Below, one piece after another: positions 17,238 to 26,154 of a stretch of DNA of 64,000 bases. Both the position numbers and the translations under genes were made by a program. Source of the stretch: Corynebacterium atrinae (GTDB lineage: Bacteria > Actinomycetota > Actinomycetes > Mycobacteriales > Mycobacteriaceae); contig NZ_CP046977.1 in the NCBI RefSeq assembly GCF_030408455.1, positions 806,001-870,000 of the forward strand, read 5' to 3'. Under the pieces are notes generated by a model. It was not told the DNA's origin and did no database searches. It worked only from the letters and a program-made list of their open reading frames with translations. Position 1 is the first letter of the stretch, and each line of letters opens with the position of its first letter.

Positions 17238-18116
17238 GTGAGTGGTTTCCGCCTTCTGGCAATTCATGCCCACCCCGATGATGAGTCATCCAAGGGTGCG
17301 GCCACCATGGCCAAATACGCCGCCGAAGGCAATCGGGTCATGGTTCTCACCTGCACCGGTGGCGAACGCGGTGACATCCTCAACCCGGCGATGGATCGCC
17401 CGGGCGTGATGGAAAACATCGTTGGTATCCGCCGCGAGGAGATGGCTGCGGCCGCGGCTGCCCTCGGCGTCGAGCACGTCTGGCTTGGCCACGTGGATTC
17501 TGGGTTGCCGCAGGGGGATCCGTTGCCGCCGCTGCCGGAGGGGAGCTTCGCTCTCGAGGATGGCCGGGAGATAGCGAAGGAAATGGTGCAGGTTATTCGC
17601 GATTTCCGCCCGCACGTCATCATTACCTATGACGAAAACGGAGGGTACCCGCACCCGGATCACCTCAAAGTGCATGAGGCGTCGATGATCGCGTGGGAGC
17701 AGGCTGGCGATGAAAACTTCGCCCCGGAGTTGGGCAAGGCGTGGACGCCGCTAAAGCTGTATTACACCCACGGCTTTGTGCGCCAGCGCATGCAGATGTT
17801 CCACGATCGCCTCATCGCGGAAGGGAAGACGAGCCCCTACGGCCCGATGCTGGAACGCTGGGAGAGTAACCCGGCGGACATCATGGCGCGGGTGACCACT
17901 CAGGTGGACAGCGCGGAGTACTTCCCCAACCGGGAAAAGGCGCTCATCGCCCATGCCACCCAGATCGATCCAGCGGGTGCCTTCTTGGCCACGTCGGTGG
18001 AGACTCAGCAGCAGCTGTGGCCGACGGAGGAGTTTGAGCTGGCGAAGGTGCGGGTGCCTACATCGCTGCCGGAGGATGATCTTTTCGCAGGTCTGGATGC
18101 CGCGGGCTATCCTTAA
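17238..18116 (+). CDS. mca: mycothiol S-conjugate amidase
   Basis: Hydrolyses mycothiol S-conjugates to a mercapturic acid and GlcN-Ins, a detoxification step using the actinobacterial thiol mycothiol. 292 residues of the LmbE/PIG-L zinc deacetylase fold: AIHAHPDDESSKGAA near the N-terminus gives the HPDD zinc/catalytic motif, and YDENGGYPHPDHLKVHE gives the later zinc-binding His. The pattern FVRQRMQMFHDRL suits Mca rather than the paralogue MshB, which has a different C-terminus. GTG start has AAGGAAG upstream. Followed by the small membrane protein as in Rv1082-Rv1083. Confidence 0.95.
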   Translation: MSGFRLLAIHAHPDDESSKGAATMAKYAAEGNRVMVLTCTGGERGDILNPAMDRPGVMENIVGIRREEMAAAAAALGVEHVWLGHVDSGLPQGDPLPPLPEGSFALEDGREIAKEMVQVIRDFRPHVIITYDENGGYPHPDHLKVHEASMIAWEQAGDENFAPELGKAWTPLKLYYTHGFVRQRMQMFHDRLIAEGKTSPYGPMLERWESNPADIMARVTTQVDSAEYFPNREKALIAHATQIDPAGAFLATSVETQQQLWPTEEFELAKVRVPTSLPEDDLFAGLDAAGYP

Positions 18117-18147
18117 AGAAAATACCGGCGAGTAGGAAGAGTCAGCC

Positions 18148-18477
18148 GTGTCCGTTAGCTCTATTGGCAGCCTTATTGATCACGTGAACGTCGTGGCCTG
18201 GCAGGCGCAGTCCGCGATGATTCTCGCTCAGCAGCAACAGGGGGGACCCCTGGGGCCGGAGTTCGGTAAGGCCTCGCCGATTGGTTTGCCGCTCCTCGCG
18301 GTCCTGGGCGTCGTGGTTATCGGTATCGGTTGGGCTTTCCATCGCCGCTACAGCCGTTACAACCGTCGCCGGATTTTCGCCGAGCAGAATGGGCTGGATG
18401 TCTTTGACGTCGAGGCCGTCGATCAGGCGATGGATGAGGCCGGACTGTTGGATCGCCGCAAAAAGCGCTGGTTCTAA
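18148..18477 (+). CDS. small single-span membrane protein (Rv1083-like)
   Basis: 109 residues from GTG 18148. After about 50 residues with a Gln-rich patch (AQQQQGG) comes one membrane helix (about 46-64, GLPLLAVLGVVVIGIGWAF), then a basic RRYSRYNRRRIFAEQNGL region and an acidic VDQAMDEAGLLDRRKKRWF tail. It follows mca by 31 bases and matches the conserved small gene after mca in mycobacteria. Function is unknown. The aro leader begins 23 bases after its stop. Confidence 0.8.
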   Translation: MSVSSIGSLIDHVNVVAWQAQSAMILAQQQQGGPLGPEFGKASPIGLPLLAVLGVVVIGIGWAFHRRYSRYNRRRIFAEQNGLDVFDVEAVDQAMDEAGLLDRRKKRWF

Positions 18478-18487
18478 TCCGCTGTGC

Positions 18488-18641
18488 TATAATCAGCGCC
18501 ATGTTCGTACAGCGATTTTATTTTGGTGGGGCTTCGGCAGTGGCCGCCTCGCCATATCGCCTGCACGCCTAGCGCACTCAGCAGCGAACACTAGCCGAAG
18601 CCAAGCAGCACCTCCCCGGACACCGGGTCGAGGGGCTGCTT
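18488..18641 (+). promoter_or_regulatory. aromatic amino acid attenuator leader of the DAHP synthase gene
   Basis: A TATAAT (18488-18493) lies seven bases before the leader-peptide ATG. GGCTTCGGCAGTG (18530-18542) pairs with CACTAGCCGAAGCC (18589-18602), one bulge. Next comes a terminator: AAGCAG (18603-18608) with CTGCTT (18636-18641) plus CCCC/GGGG, followed by TTTTT. AGCAGC at 18580-18585 could instead pair with GCTGCT (18635-18640), a candidate alternative fold. The arrangement is that of ribosome-mediated attenuation; a similar leader (aroR) is known upstream of DAHP synthase in C. glutamicum. Confidence 0.85.
18501..18572 (+). CDS. aroR: leader peptide MFVQRFYFGG..., Phe/Tyr-rich (aroR-like)
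   Basis: A 23-residue peptide from ATG 18501 to TAG 18572. It has the consecutive sensor codons Phe-Tyr-Phe at residues 6-8, another Phe at residue 2 and Tyr at 19, and no Trp. The sensor codons (18516-18524) end six bases before the first hairpin arm at 18530, so a ribosome stalled for charged Phe- or Tyr-tRNA would cover it. The ATG is seven bases from the -10, so the peptide is probably translated from a leaderless RNA. Predicted effect: low phenylalanine or tyrosine raises expression of the downstream synthase. Confidence 0.82.
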   Translation: MFVQRFYFGGASAVAASPYRLHA

Positions 18642-18689
18642 TTTTGCTTGCTTCCCACCCACCACACCAGCAAAGGACACCACACGACC

Positions 18690-19784
18690 ATGAGTTCTCC
18701 AGTTTCCCTCCACGATTCCCCGTCGACGTCAAATAAGCGGGTGCGGGCCTTCCACGATTTACCCAGTCCGGCGCAGGTTCAGGCCCAGCATCCGTTGACG
18801 GAGGCGCAGCAGGAAAAGGTTGAACAGGATCGGCAGGATATTGCGGATGTTTTTGCCGGCGATGATGACCGCCTCGTTGTGGTGGTGGGGCCGTGTTCGA
18901 TCCATGATCCGGTCGCCGCGCTTGATTACGCTAACCGCCTGGCCCCGCTGGCCAAGCGGCTGGATGAAGATCTCAAGGTGGTCATGCGGGTCTACTTTGA
19001 GAAGCCGCGCACGACCGTCGGGTGGAAGGGGCTGATTAATGATCCTCACCTAGATGGCTCCTACGACGTCGCCGAGGGTCTTAACATTGCGCGGGAAGTC
19101 TTAACGGACGTGGTCAACCTGGATCTGCCGACGGCGTGTGAGTTCCTGGAGCCGAACTCCCCGCAGTACTACGCCGATGCCGTGGCCTGGGGGGCGATCG
19201 GTGCCCGGACGACCGAGTCGCAGGTGCACCGCCAGCTCGCGTCGGGGATGTCCATGCCGATCGGTTTCAAGAACGGCACGGACGGCAACATTCAGGTGGC
19301 TATCGACGCCGTCGCCGCCGCCTCTCAGCCGCACTTCTTCTTTGGCACGTCCGACGATGGACACCCCGCCGTGGTGGAGACCGCGGGCAATGGAAATTGC
19401 CACGTGATTTTGCGTGGGGGCACGTCCGCGCCGAACTTCGACGCGGAGTCGGTGGGGGCGGTCGTCGATAAGCTGGGGCCGCAGGCCCGGCTCATGGTGG
19501 ATGCTTCGCACGCCAACTCCGGCAAAGACCACGTCCAGCAGGCGAATGTCGTGCGGGTTGTGGCGGCTCAGGTCGCGGCGGGCAACGAGGCGATCGCCGG
19601 GGTCATGATGGAGTCGTTCCTGGTGGCGGGCGCGCAGGCGCTCGATCCGGTGAAGTTGCGCAGCAACGGCGGCGAGGGCCTGGTGTACGGGCAGTCGGTG
19701 ACGGATGCGTGCATGGATTTTGATACCACGGTTGATTTGCTCGCCGAGCTTGCCGCTGCCGTACGCGAGCGCCGACGTGCCTAG
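18690..19784 (+). CDS. aroF: 3-deoxy-7-phosphoheptulonate (DAHP) synthase, class I AroFGH type
   Basis: Condenses PEP and erythrose 4-phosphate, the first step of the shikimate pathway. 364 residues from ATG 18690 (AAAGGAC upstream); an in-frame ATG at 18648 lies within the attenuator zone. Family motifs: VVVGPCSIHDPVAALDYANRL, MRVYFEKPRTTVGWKGLINDP, GARTTESQVHRQLASGMSMP with PEP-binding Arg, GFKNGTDGN, CHVILRGG, and MVDASHANSGK with metal-binding His. The N-terminal ~40 residues are extended, as in feedback-sensitive enzymes. Expression is controlled by the upstream attenuator. The paralogous class II enzyme is not in this window. Choice of symbol (aroF/aroG) is by custom in corynebacteria. 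Confidence 0.95.
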   Translation: MSSPVSLHDSPSTSNKRVRAFHDLPSPAQVQAQHPLTEAQQEKVEQDRQDIADVFAGDDDRLVVVVGPCSIHDPVAALDYANRLAPLAKRLDEDLKVVMRVYFEKPRTTVGWKGLINDPHLDGSYDVAEGLNIAREVLTDVVNLDLPTACEFLEPNSPQYYADAVAWGAIGARTTESQVHRQLASGMSMPIGFKNGTDGNIQVAIDAVAAASQPHFFFGTSDDGHPAVVETAGNGNCHVILRGGTSAPNFDAESVGAVVDKLGPQARLMVDASHANSGKDHVQQANVVRVVAAQVAAGNEAIAGVMMESFLVAGAQALDPVKLRSNGGEGLVYGQSVTDACMDFDTTVDLLAELAAAVRERRRA

Positions 19785-19798
19785 CTAGACTGAGACGC

Positions 19799-20566
19799 GT
19801 GAAACTGTCCCGCCTGCTGTACCCGCTGTATGAAGCCCGTTTGCGGCGCGAGCTCTCCGGCGCGCGCCAACCTAAGCACATCGCGATAATGGCTGATGGC
19901 AATCGGCGGTGGGCGCGCGAAGCAGGGCACGCGGACGTCAGCCACGGGCACCGGGCCGGGGCGAAAAAGATCGGCGAACTGGTGCAATGGTCGGCCGACA
20001 CGGAGGTGGAGGTCATCACCGTCTATCTGCTGTCGACGGAGAACCTCAGCCGCGAGCTGGCGGAGTTGGAGTTGCTGTTCGGCATCATTGGCGATGTGGT
20101 GGATGAGCTGTCCAGCGAGGATTACACCTGCCGGGTCCGCCTCGTCGGGCACCTGGACCTGCTGCCGGTGGAGGTGGCGGATCGGCTGCGCCAGTCCGCC
20201 GCGCCGACGCTGGCGCGGGAAGGTATCACCGTCAACATTGCCGTGGGATACGGCGGGCGGCAGGAGATCGTCGACGCGGTGCGAGACCTCATCCAGGAAG
20301 AGGTGGAAGCTGGGACGGATCCGGCGCAGCTGGTAGACAAGATCACCGCGGAATCCCTGGCCACGCACCTGTATACCTCTGGGCAGCCGGACCCGGACTT
20401 GGTCATCCGTACTTCGGGTGAGCAGCGACTCTCGGGGTTTTTGCTGTGGCAGGCGGCCTATTCGGAGATCTGGTTCACCGATACCTATTGGCCGGCGTTC
20501 CGCAAGGTCGATTTCCTCCGTGCGCTGCGCGAATACTCCAAGCGCTCCCGTCGCTTTGGAAAATAG
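19799..20566 (+). CDS. uppS: cis-isoprenyl diphosphate synthase (UppS family; short-chain type possible)
   Basis: 255 residues from GTG 19799, 14 bases after the DAHP synthase. The cis-prenyl transferase signatures are clear: KHIAIMADGNRRWAREAG with the catalytic Asp-Gly-Asn and Arg, GHRAGAKKIGELV, VYLLSTENLSR, and PDLVIRTSGEQRLSGFLLWQAAYSEIWF near the C-terminus. The product supplies lipid carriers for wall synthesis. In mycobacteria the gene at this position (Rv1086) makes E,Z-farnesyl diphosphate and a second homologue makes decaprenyl diphosphate; whether this one is short- or long-chain cannot be decided without residue-level comparison. Confidence 0.93.
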   Translation: MKLSRLLYPLYEARLRRELSGARQPKHIAIMADGNRRWAREAGHADVSHGHRAGAKKIGELVQWSADTEVEVITVYLLSTENLSRELAELELLFGIIGDVVDELSSEDYTCRVRLVGHLDLLPVEVADRLRQSAAPTLAREGITVNIAVGYGGRQEIVDAVRDLIQEEVEAGTDPAQLVDKITAESLATHLYTSGQPDPDLVIRTSGEQRLSGFLLWQAAYSEIWFTDTYWPAFRKVDFLRALREYSKRSRRFGK

Positions 20567-20585
20567 GGGCCTATACTGGGGCCCC

Positions 20586-21119
20586 GTGACCGCCACCATC
20601 GTTTATCGTTCCGCCTACGGCTCCACCCGGGACTACGCGAATGCCCTTGCCGAGCGCCTGGGCGTTGAGGCGCAGGAGCTCCCCGAGGATTCCTCTTTGC
20701 TTATCGACGTCCCGCTGGGGGCCGTCGGCCCCCTCATCCTGCTTTCCTTTCCGCATGGTCCCAGCGTCCCGGGCTTAGAGGTTTTCGACCAGGTCAGCGC
20801 GGGGGTGCGGCCCGCTGCCCTGTGCACCGTCGGCATGACGTTGCTGGAGGAGGCCCGTCGGAAAGACCGCAGTGCCGCGCTCCTCGGCGACAAAGCGGAG
20901 CACGTCACCCGCTTTTATCTGCCGGGGCGCCTCAACTACTCCGAGCTCAGCCCCAAGCACCATGCGGTGATGCGCGCGATCGTCGCCGCGTTAAAGCTCA
21001 AGCCGCGCAAGTCCGACAACGACCGCGCAATGATCGATGCCTACGGCAAGGACGTCGACCGCTTCGACCTTGCTGAGCTGGACTCCGTCGTGGAGTGGGC
21101 GCGAGCCAACGGCGCCTAG
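20586..21119 (+). CDS. flavodoxin-domain protein
   Basis: 177 residues from GTG 20586 ([25 protein letters not shown]), which is the flavodoxin FMN phosphate-binding loop pattern (S-x-x-G-S-T). The rest, including [16 protein letters not shown] and a C-terminal helix ([19 protein letters not shown]), matches actinobacterial flavodoxin-like proteins related to protoporphyrinogen oxidase HemG. Electron-transfer or redox partner function is inferred. It follows uppS by 19 bases and its stop overlaps the convergent coaA by four bases. Confidence 0.8.
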   Translation: MTATIVYRSAYGSTRDYANALAERLGVEAQELPEDSSLLIDVPLGAVGPLILLSFPHGPSVPGLEVFDQVSAGVRPAALCTVGMTLLEEARRKDRSAALLGDKAEHVTRFYLPGRLNYSELSPKHHAVMRAIVAALKLKPRKSDNDRAMIDAYGKDVDRFDLAELDSVVEWARANGA

Positions 21120-22051
21120 ATCTTGCGCATACGCACTCGTTCAACCAAGTGGTCGGCGCCTTTGCGTAACACGAGCGAGGCGCGCACGCGGGTGGGCAAA
21201 ATGTTTTCCACCAAATTGGGTAGGTTGATGGACTGCCAGATCTCACGGGCTTCAGCCTGGGCCTTCGCGTCGCCGAGCTCGGCGTAGTGGGAGAAGTGCG
21301 CGCCGGGCTCGCGGAAGGCGGTGGTGCGCAGTTGGAGGAAGCGGTCGATATACCAGCGTTCGATGTCCCTGGTGTGGGCGTCGACGTATACGGAGAAATC
21401 GAATAGGTCGGAGACCATGAGGGTGGGTCCGGTTTGGAGGACGTTGAGCCCCTCGACGATGAGGATGTCGGGCTGGGAAATGGTTTGCACCTCGTCGGGG
21501 ACCCGGTCGTAGAGGCGGTGGGAGTAGACGGGGGCGTCGACATCCGCGGCGCCGGATTTCACGTCGGTGACAAACCGCAGGAGGGCGCGCTGATCGTAGG
21601 ACTCGGGGAAGCCCTTGCGGCGCATGAGTCCCCGGGCGTTGAGCTCCACGGCGGGCAGGAGGAATCCGTCGGTGGTGACCAGGTCGACGCGCGGGTGGGA
21701 TTCCCAGCGCTGCAGCAGCACCTGGAGCAGGCGGGCGGTTGTTGATTTACCTACCGCGACCGAGCCGGCGACGCCGATGATGAAGGGCACGTGCCCGGAG
21801 GAACTCCCCAGGAAGGTCTCAGTGGCCGCGATGAGTTTCTGGCGGGCGGATACCTGCAGGTGAATGAGGCGGGAGAGCGGGAGATAAACCTCGGCGACTT
21901 CTTCCAGGTCAATGTTCTCGCCGATGCCGCGTAGTTCTTGAACCTCGTCCTCGGTGAGGACCTGGGGCATGGAGTTTCGCAGCGCCCGCCAGGAGGCGCG
22001 GTCAAAGTCCACGTAAGGGGTGCTGTCCTTGGGGCGCGACATAGCCCCCAT
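21116..22051 (-). CDS. coaA: pantothenate kinase type I (CoaA)
   Basis: Phosphorylates pantothenate, the first and regulated step of CoA synthesis. 311 residues with [22 protein letters not shown] (P-loop, about residues 90-110), [27 protein letters not shown] and [13 protein letters not shown], all typical of the bacterial type I enzyme. ATG 22051 is used; an in-frame ATG at 22042 (MSRPK) is an equally plausible start. Placement between a flavodoxin gene and glyA matches mycobacteria (Rv1092c). It is transcribed divergently from glyA. Confidence 0.95.
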   Translation of the reverse strand: MGAMSRPKDSTPYVDFDRASWRALRNSMPQVLTEDEVQELRGIGENIDLEEVAEVYLPLSRLIHLQVSARQKLIAATETFLGSSSGHVPFIIGVAGSVAVGKSTTARLLQVLLQRWESHPRVDLVTTDGFLLPAVELNARGLMRRKGFPESYDQRALLRFVTDVKSGAADVDAPVYSHRLYDRVPDEVQTISQPDILIVEGLNVLQTGPTLMVSDLFDFSVYVDAHTRDIERWYIDRFLQLRTTAFREPGAHFSHYAELGDAKAQAEAREIWQSINLPNLVENILPTRVRASLVLRKGADHLVERVRMRKI

Positions 22052-22174
22052 TGTGTCAGGAGCCTGAATAGAACCCTGGGTTTGGGGGTGCCAGACAATG
22101 TTGGGGCGGTATGCTTCAACAGCGAACGCTGTGAAAACCGCCGTGAAAACTCAGAAAGGCTGGCCGAACTGCCC

Positions 22175-23473
22175 ATGACCTACGCACCTGATGACCTGCG
22201 CTACCAGGAACTGTCGGTTCTTGACCCGGAAGTCCACGCCGCGATTGGTGGCGAAATCACTCGTCAGCGTGACTTCCTTGAGATGATCGCTTCCGAGAAC
22301 TTTGTTCCTCGCGCAGTCCTGCAGGCGCAGGGCTCCGTGTTCACCAACAAGTACGCCGAGGGCTACCCGGGCCGCCGCTACTACGGTGGCTGTGAAAACG
22401 CGGACATCGTCGAGGATCTGGCTCGCGACCGCGCGAAGGCACTGTTCGGCGCCGAGTTCGCTAACGTTCAGCCGCATTCCGGCGCCCAGGCTAACGCCGC
22501 TGTCCTTCATGCGCTGGCGGACGCAGGCGACAAGATCATGGGCCTGTCGTTGGCGCATGGCGGCCACCTCACCCACGGCATGAAGCTCAACTTCTCCGGC
22601 AAGCTCTACGAGGTTGTAGCCTACGAGGTCGACCCGGAGACCCACCGCATCGACATGGATCGCGTCCGAGAGCAGGCCCTGGCCGAGCGCCCGAAGGTTC
22701 TCATCGCTGGTTGGTCGGCTTACCCGCGCACCCTCGACTTCGAGGCATTCCGCTCCATCGCCGACGAGGTGGGCGCGTACCTGTGGACCGACATGGCCCA
22801 CTTCGCCGGGCTCGTGGCCGCTGACCTGCACCCTTCGCCGGTGCCCTACTCCGATGTCGTCTCCACCACGGTGCACAAGACCTTGGGCGGGCCGCGCTCG
22901 GGCCTCATCGTGGCCAAGCAGGAGTGGGCGAAGAAGCTCAACTCGGCGGTGTTCCCCGGCCAGCAGGGCGGCCCGCTCATGCACGTCATCGCCGCGAAGG
23001 CCGTGGCCCTCAAGGTCGCCGGTACCGAGGAGTTCAAGGAGCGCCAGGCCCGGACGATCGAGGGTGCGAAGTTGCTCGCCGAGCGCCTCACCGCCGCCGA
23101 TGCGAAGGCTGCTGGCATCGATGTTCTCACCGGTGGCACTGATGTTCACCTGGTCCTGGCCGATCTGCGCAACTCCGAGATGGATGGCCAGCAGGCCGAG
23201 GACCTCCTCCACGAGGTCGGTATCACCGTTAACCGCAACGCCGTCCCGAACGATCCGCGCCCGCCGATGGTCACCTCCGGTCTGCGCATCGGCACTCCGG
23301 CGCTGGCCACCCGCGGTTTCGATAATGCTGCGTTCACTGAGGTCGCGGACATCATCGGCACCGCCCTGGTCGATGGCAAGAACGCTGATGTCGAGTCCCT
23401 GCGGGCCCGCGTGGCCAAGCTGACCGATCAGTACCCGCTGTATGAGGGCCTGGAGGAGTGGAAGATCAACTAG
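22175..23473 (+). CDS. glyA: serine hydroxymethyltransferase
   Basis: PLP enzyme interconverting serine and glycine with tetrahydrofolate, the main one-carbon source. 432 residues from ATG 22175 ([17 protein letters not shown]). Motifs: [47 protein letters not shown], the PLP-lysine region [17 protein letters not shown], and a C-terminal [16 protein letters not shown]. The upstream in-frame extension back to 21938 overlaps coaA antisense and was rejected. The folate gene pabAB starts four bases after its stop, so one-carbon and folate genes are linked. Confidence 0.97.
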   Translation: MTYAPDDLRYQELSVLDPEVHAAIGGEITRQRDFLEMIASENFVPRAVLQAQGSVFTNKYAEGYPGRRYYGGCENADIVEDLARDRAKALFGAEFANVQPHSGAQANAAVLHALADAGDKIMGLSLAHGGHLTHGMKLNFSGKLYEVVAYEVDPETHRIDMDRVREQALAERPKVLIAGWSAYPRTLDFEAFRSIADEVGAYLWTDMAHFAGLVAADLHPSPVPYSDVVSTTVHKTLGGPRSGLIVAKQEWAKKLNSAVFPGQQGGPLMHVIAAKAVALKVAGTEEFKERQARTIEGAKLLAERLTAADAKAAGIDVLTGGTDVHLVLADLRNSEMDGQQAEDLLHEVGITVNRNAVPNDPRPPMVTSGLRIGTPALATRGFDNAAFTEVADIIGTALVDGKNADVESLRARVAKLTDQYPLYEGLEEWKIN

Positions 23474-23476
23474 ATC

Positions 23477-25441
23477 TTGCGCATCCTCATCATCGACAAC
23501 GTCGACTCCTTTACCTGGAATCTCGTCGCCTATGTCGAAGATCTCACCGGCACCACGCCGGTAGTCATCCGCAATGATGAGCCCGGCTGGAACGTCGAGC
23601 GGGTGGCTGGCTTCGATGCCGTCATCATTTCCCCCGGTCCCGGTCGCCCCGACCGGCCGGGGGATATCGGTATCTGCCTCGACGTGCTTATCGACGGCCG
23701 CGTCCCCGTCCTCGGCGTCTGCCTCGGCCATCAGGCACTCGCCCACGCCTGGGGTGGCACCGTGGACCTGGCCCCGGAGCCCGTCCACGGTCGCGTGTTC
23801 CCCGTGCGTCACGACGCCGCCGGGCTCTTCGCCGGCCTCCCACCCGCCATCGACGTGGTGCGTTACCACTCGCTGGTGGTGACCGAGGTGCCCGAGACCC
23901 TGGCGGTAACGGCGCGCACCGACGACGGCCTCGTCATGGGTTTGGCTCACCGCCATCTCCCGCAGTGGGGCGTGCAGTTTCACCCCGAGTCGATCGGCGG
24001 CTTCGATGGTCACGCGATCATCGCCAACTTCTTGTCTCTGGCCGCCGAGCGGAACCAACGCTCCCGGTCCCGCTGGCGCCTGCACTCCGTCACGGTGGAT
24101 GAGGAAGCCGACGGCGAGAGCGTCTACGCGGCACTATTCGCCGACTCCACCGATGCCTTTTGGTTGGATTCGACGGCCCCCGACCGGGGTAGCGGGCGCT
24201 TTTCCTACTTAGGTGACAGCTCCGGCCCCTTGGCGAGGGTGTGGAACAAACGGGTCGCCCCTTCGACCTCCTTGTTGGCGGAGCTAGCCGACGACCTCGC
24301 CGCCAACACCATCGACGTGGCGGACGCGGAGGCCTTCGGGGGTTTCACCTGCGGCTGGGTCGGCTGGCTGGGCTATGAACTCAAGGCCGAATGCGGCGGG
24401 CAGGCCGCGCACACTTCCCCTCACCCCGACCTCGGGATGATCTTCGCCGACCGAGCGATCGTCATCGACCACGCCCTGCGGCGTACCCACGTCATCGCCC
24501 TCATCGGCTCGGAGCACGACGCCGAGCAGCGCGCCTGGTGCGCGCAGACGGCGCGCGAGGTGGCGGGACTGGGGGGACGGGCGGGCGTCGATAAGCATCA
24601 GTGGACTGGGCAGTTGCAGGCGCGGCACTCCCGCGCGGACTACCTGGGTCTGGTCGGGGAGTGTTTGGAGCTCATTCGGCAGGGCGAAACCTATGAGGTG
24701 TGCCTGACCAACCAGCTGGTCGCTGATGGCGCCGTGGACGTCATGCCGGCCTACTCGGCGTTGCGGGCGGCCAACCCGACGCCCTTCGGCTCTCTGCTGC
24801 GGATCGGGGGAGTGTCGGTGCTGTCGTCGACGCCGGAGCGGTTCGTGCAGGTCAGCGACGATGGGACGGTGGAGTCGCGGCCGATCAAGGGCACGCGGCC
24901 GCGCAGTACTGATCCGCGGGAAGACGCGCGCCTGCGTTCCGATCTGGCGGTCAACGACAAGGATCGGGCCGAAAACCTCATGATCGTCGACCTCGTGCGC
25001 AATGACCTCACGCGGGTGGCGGAGCCAGGCAGCGTGCGCGCAGAGCCGCTCTTCGAGGTCGAGTCTTATGCCACGGTCCACCAACTCGTGAGCACCGTGT
25101 CGTGCCGCCTGGCCTCGGGGAAGACCGCCGTCGATGTGGTGCGGGCGAGCTTCCCTGGTGGCTCGATGACGGGGGCGCCGAAGGTGCGGACGATGGAGAT
25201 CATCGACCGCCTCGAACAGGGACCGCGGGGAATTTATTCAGGCGCGATCGGCTATTTCTCCCTCAACGGGTCGATGGATCTGTCCATGGTCATCCGCACG
25301 ATCGTCGCGGATGCGGTTGGGGTGTCGTATGGGGTCGGCGGGGCGATCATTGCGTTGTCTGATCCGGTGGCGGAATACGAAGAGACCCAAACCAAGGCGG
25401 CGCCGCTGTTGCGCTTGTTCGATTGCGAGTTCCCCCAATGA
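23477..25441 (+). CDS. pabAB: para-aminobenzoate synthase, fused PabA-PabB
   Basis: Makes 4-amino-4-deoxychorismate from chorismate and glutamine, for folate. 654 residues in a fusion: the glutamine amidotransferase (1-195) has ISPGPGRPDRPGDIG, the catalytic Cys in VLGVCLGHQALAHAWGG and GVQFHPESIGG; the synthase (about 205-650) has TYEVCLTNQL, SSTPERFVQV, IKGTRPR, ENLMIVDLVRNDLTRV and FPGGSMTGAPKVRTMEII. TTG start (23477) lies four bases after the glyA stop; MRILIIDNVDSFTW is the normal GATase start. The stop overlaps pabC by ATGA. Fusion versions are usual in corynebacteria and fungi. Confidence 0.94.
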   Translation: MRILIIDNVDSFTWNLVAYVEDLTGTTPVVIRNDEPGWNVERVAGFDAVIISPGPGRPDRPGDIGICLDVLIDGRVPVLGVCLGHQALAHAWGGTVDLAPEPVHGRVFPVRHDAAGLFAGLPPAIDVVRYHSLVVTEVPETLAVTARTDDGLVMGLAHRHLPQWGVQFHPESIGGFDGHAIIANFLSLAAERNQRSRSRWRLHSVTVDEEADGESVYAALFADSTDAFWLDSTAPDRGSGRFSYLGDSSGPLARVWNKRVAPSTSLLAELADDLAANTIDVADAEAFGGFTCGWVGWLGYELKAECGGQAAHTSPHPDLGMIFADRAIVIDHALRRTHVIALIGSEHDAEQRAWCAQTAREVAGLGGRAGVDKHQWTGQLQARHSRADYLGLVGECLELIRQGETYEVCLTNQLVADGAVDVMPAYSALRAANPTPFGSLLRIGGVSVLSSTPERFVQVSDDGTVESRPIKGTRPRSTDPREDARLRSDLAVNDKDRAENLMIVDLVRNDLTRVAEPGSVRAEPLFEVESYATVHQLVSTVSCRLASGKTAVDVVRASFPGGSMTGAPKVRTMEIIDRLEQGPRGIYSGAIGYFSLNGSMDLSMVIRTIVADAVGVSYGVGGAIIALSDPVAEYEETQTKAAPLLRLFDCEFPQ

Positions 25442-26154
25442 TCTTCCGCTGGTCAGGGTCGTGCTTGGTGGAATCGGCGGAGCCACCCTCCGCCGTGGAT
25501 GTGGCGGATTCCTGGCTGGTCGATGATGGGCGCGTGGCCCAGTGGGAGCGGCACCGCAACCGGTTCCTGGGCAACATCCCGGGGGCCGAGTCGTTCCTCG
25601 CTCACGTGCCCGGTTGCGTCCCCGGGGTGGGGAGGTGGTTTCCGCGCATCGAGGCCCACGGCGCGGAGCTATACCTGCGGGTGCGCCCGGCCCAGACTCT
25701 GCGGGAGGACACGGTGCTGTGGGTCCCGCCCGGCCCTGAGCAGCGGGAACGCCCCCTGGTCAAGGGCCCCGACTTGGAATGGTGTGCGCAGCTGCGCGCG
25801 CAGGCGCATGCGCTGGGTGCCGATGACGCTCTGCTGTGGACCGATGACGGACTGGTCGCCGAAGCTGCGCACAGTGCCCTGGCCTGGGAGGAAAACGGCC
25901 GAATGATGTTTGCCCGGCACCCACGGCAACTGCCCTCGGTGACGGCCGCGGCCACTCGCGCGCTGGTGCCCGGCTGGGGTGCGCGAGAGGTGACAGTGGG
26001 GGAGTTAGTGGACCTCCCAGTCTGGGCCGGGAATGCTCTGCATGGGTGGACGCCGGTGATGGGTTGGGTGACGGCCGGGGGAGAGCAACGGGAAGCGACG
26101 GCCACTCCCGCGCAGGCCACGACCCGGCGGCTGAATCGACTTATTGGCCGTTGA
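25438..26154 (+). CDS. pabC: aminodeoxychorismate lyase-like, PLP class IV (PabC)
   Basis: 238 residues, start ATG overlapping the pabAB stop. It fits the fold-type IV aminotransferase/lyase family: WERHRNRF near residue 45, the probable PLP lysine in RPLVKGPDLEW, and ALLWTDDGLVAEAAHSALAW (the conserved Glu/phosphate loop). With PabAB it would release pyruvate to give p-aminobenzoate. The sequence is divergent from E. coli PabC and could alternatively be another class IV enzyme, but operon position makes PabC the best call. The 3' end overlaps the convergent TetR gene by 14 bases. Confidence 0.82.
   Translation: MIFRWSGSCLVESAEPPSAVDVADSWLVDDGRVAQWERHRNRFLGNIPGAESFLAHVPGCVPGVGRWFPRIEAHGAELYLRVRPAQTLREDTVLWVPPGPEQRERPLVKGPDLEWCAQLRAQAHALGADDALLWTDDGLVAEAAHSALAWEENGRMMFARHPRQLPSVTAAATRALVPGWGAREVTVGELVDLPVWAGNALHGWTPVMGWVTAGGEQREATATPAQATTRRLNRLIGR

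Noticed and set aside
22052..22174. Riboswitch upstream of glyA
   Set aside because: The region is only about 120 bases and shows no glycine, THF or other aptamer pattern that I can identify.
22151..24085. 644-codon minus-strand ORF over glyA and pabAB
   Set aside because: Antisense shadow of two clearly identified genes; no start signal or homology.
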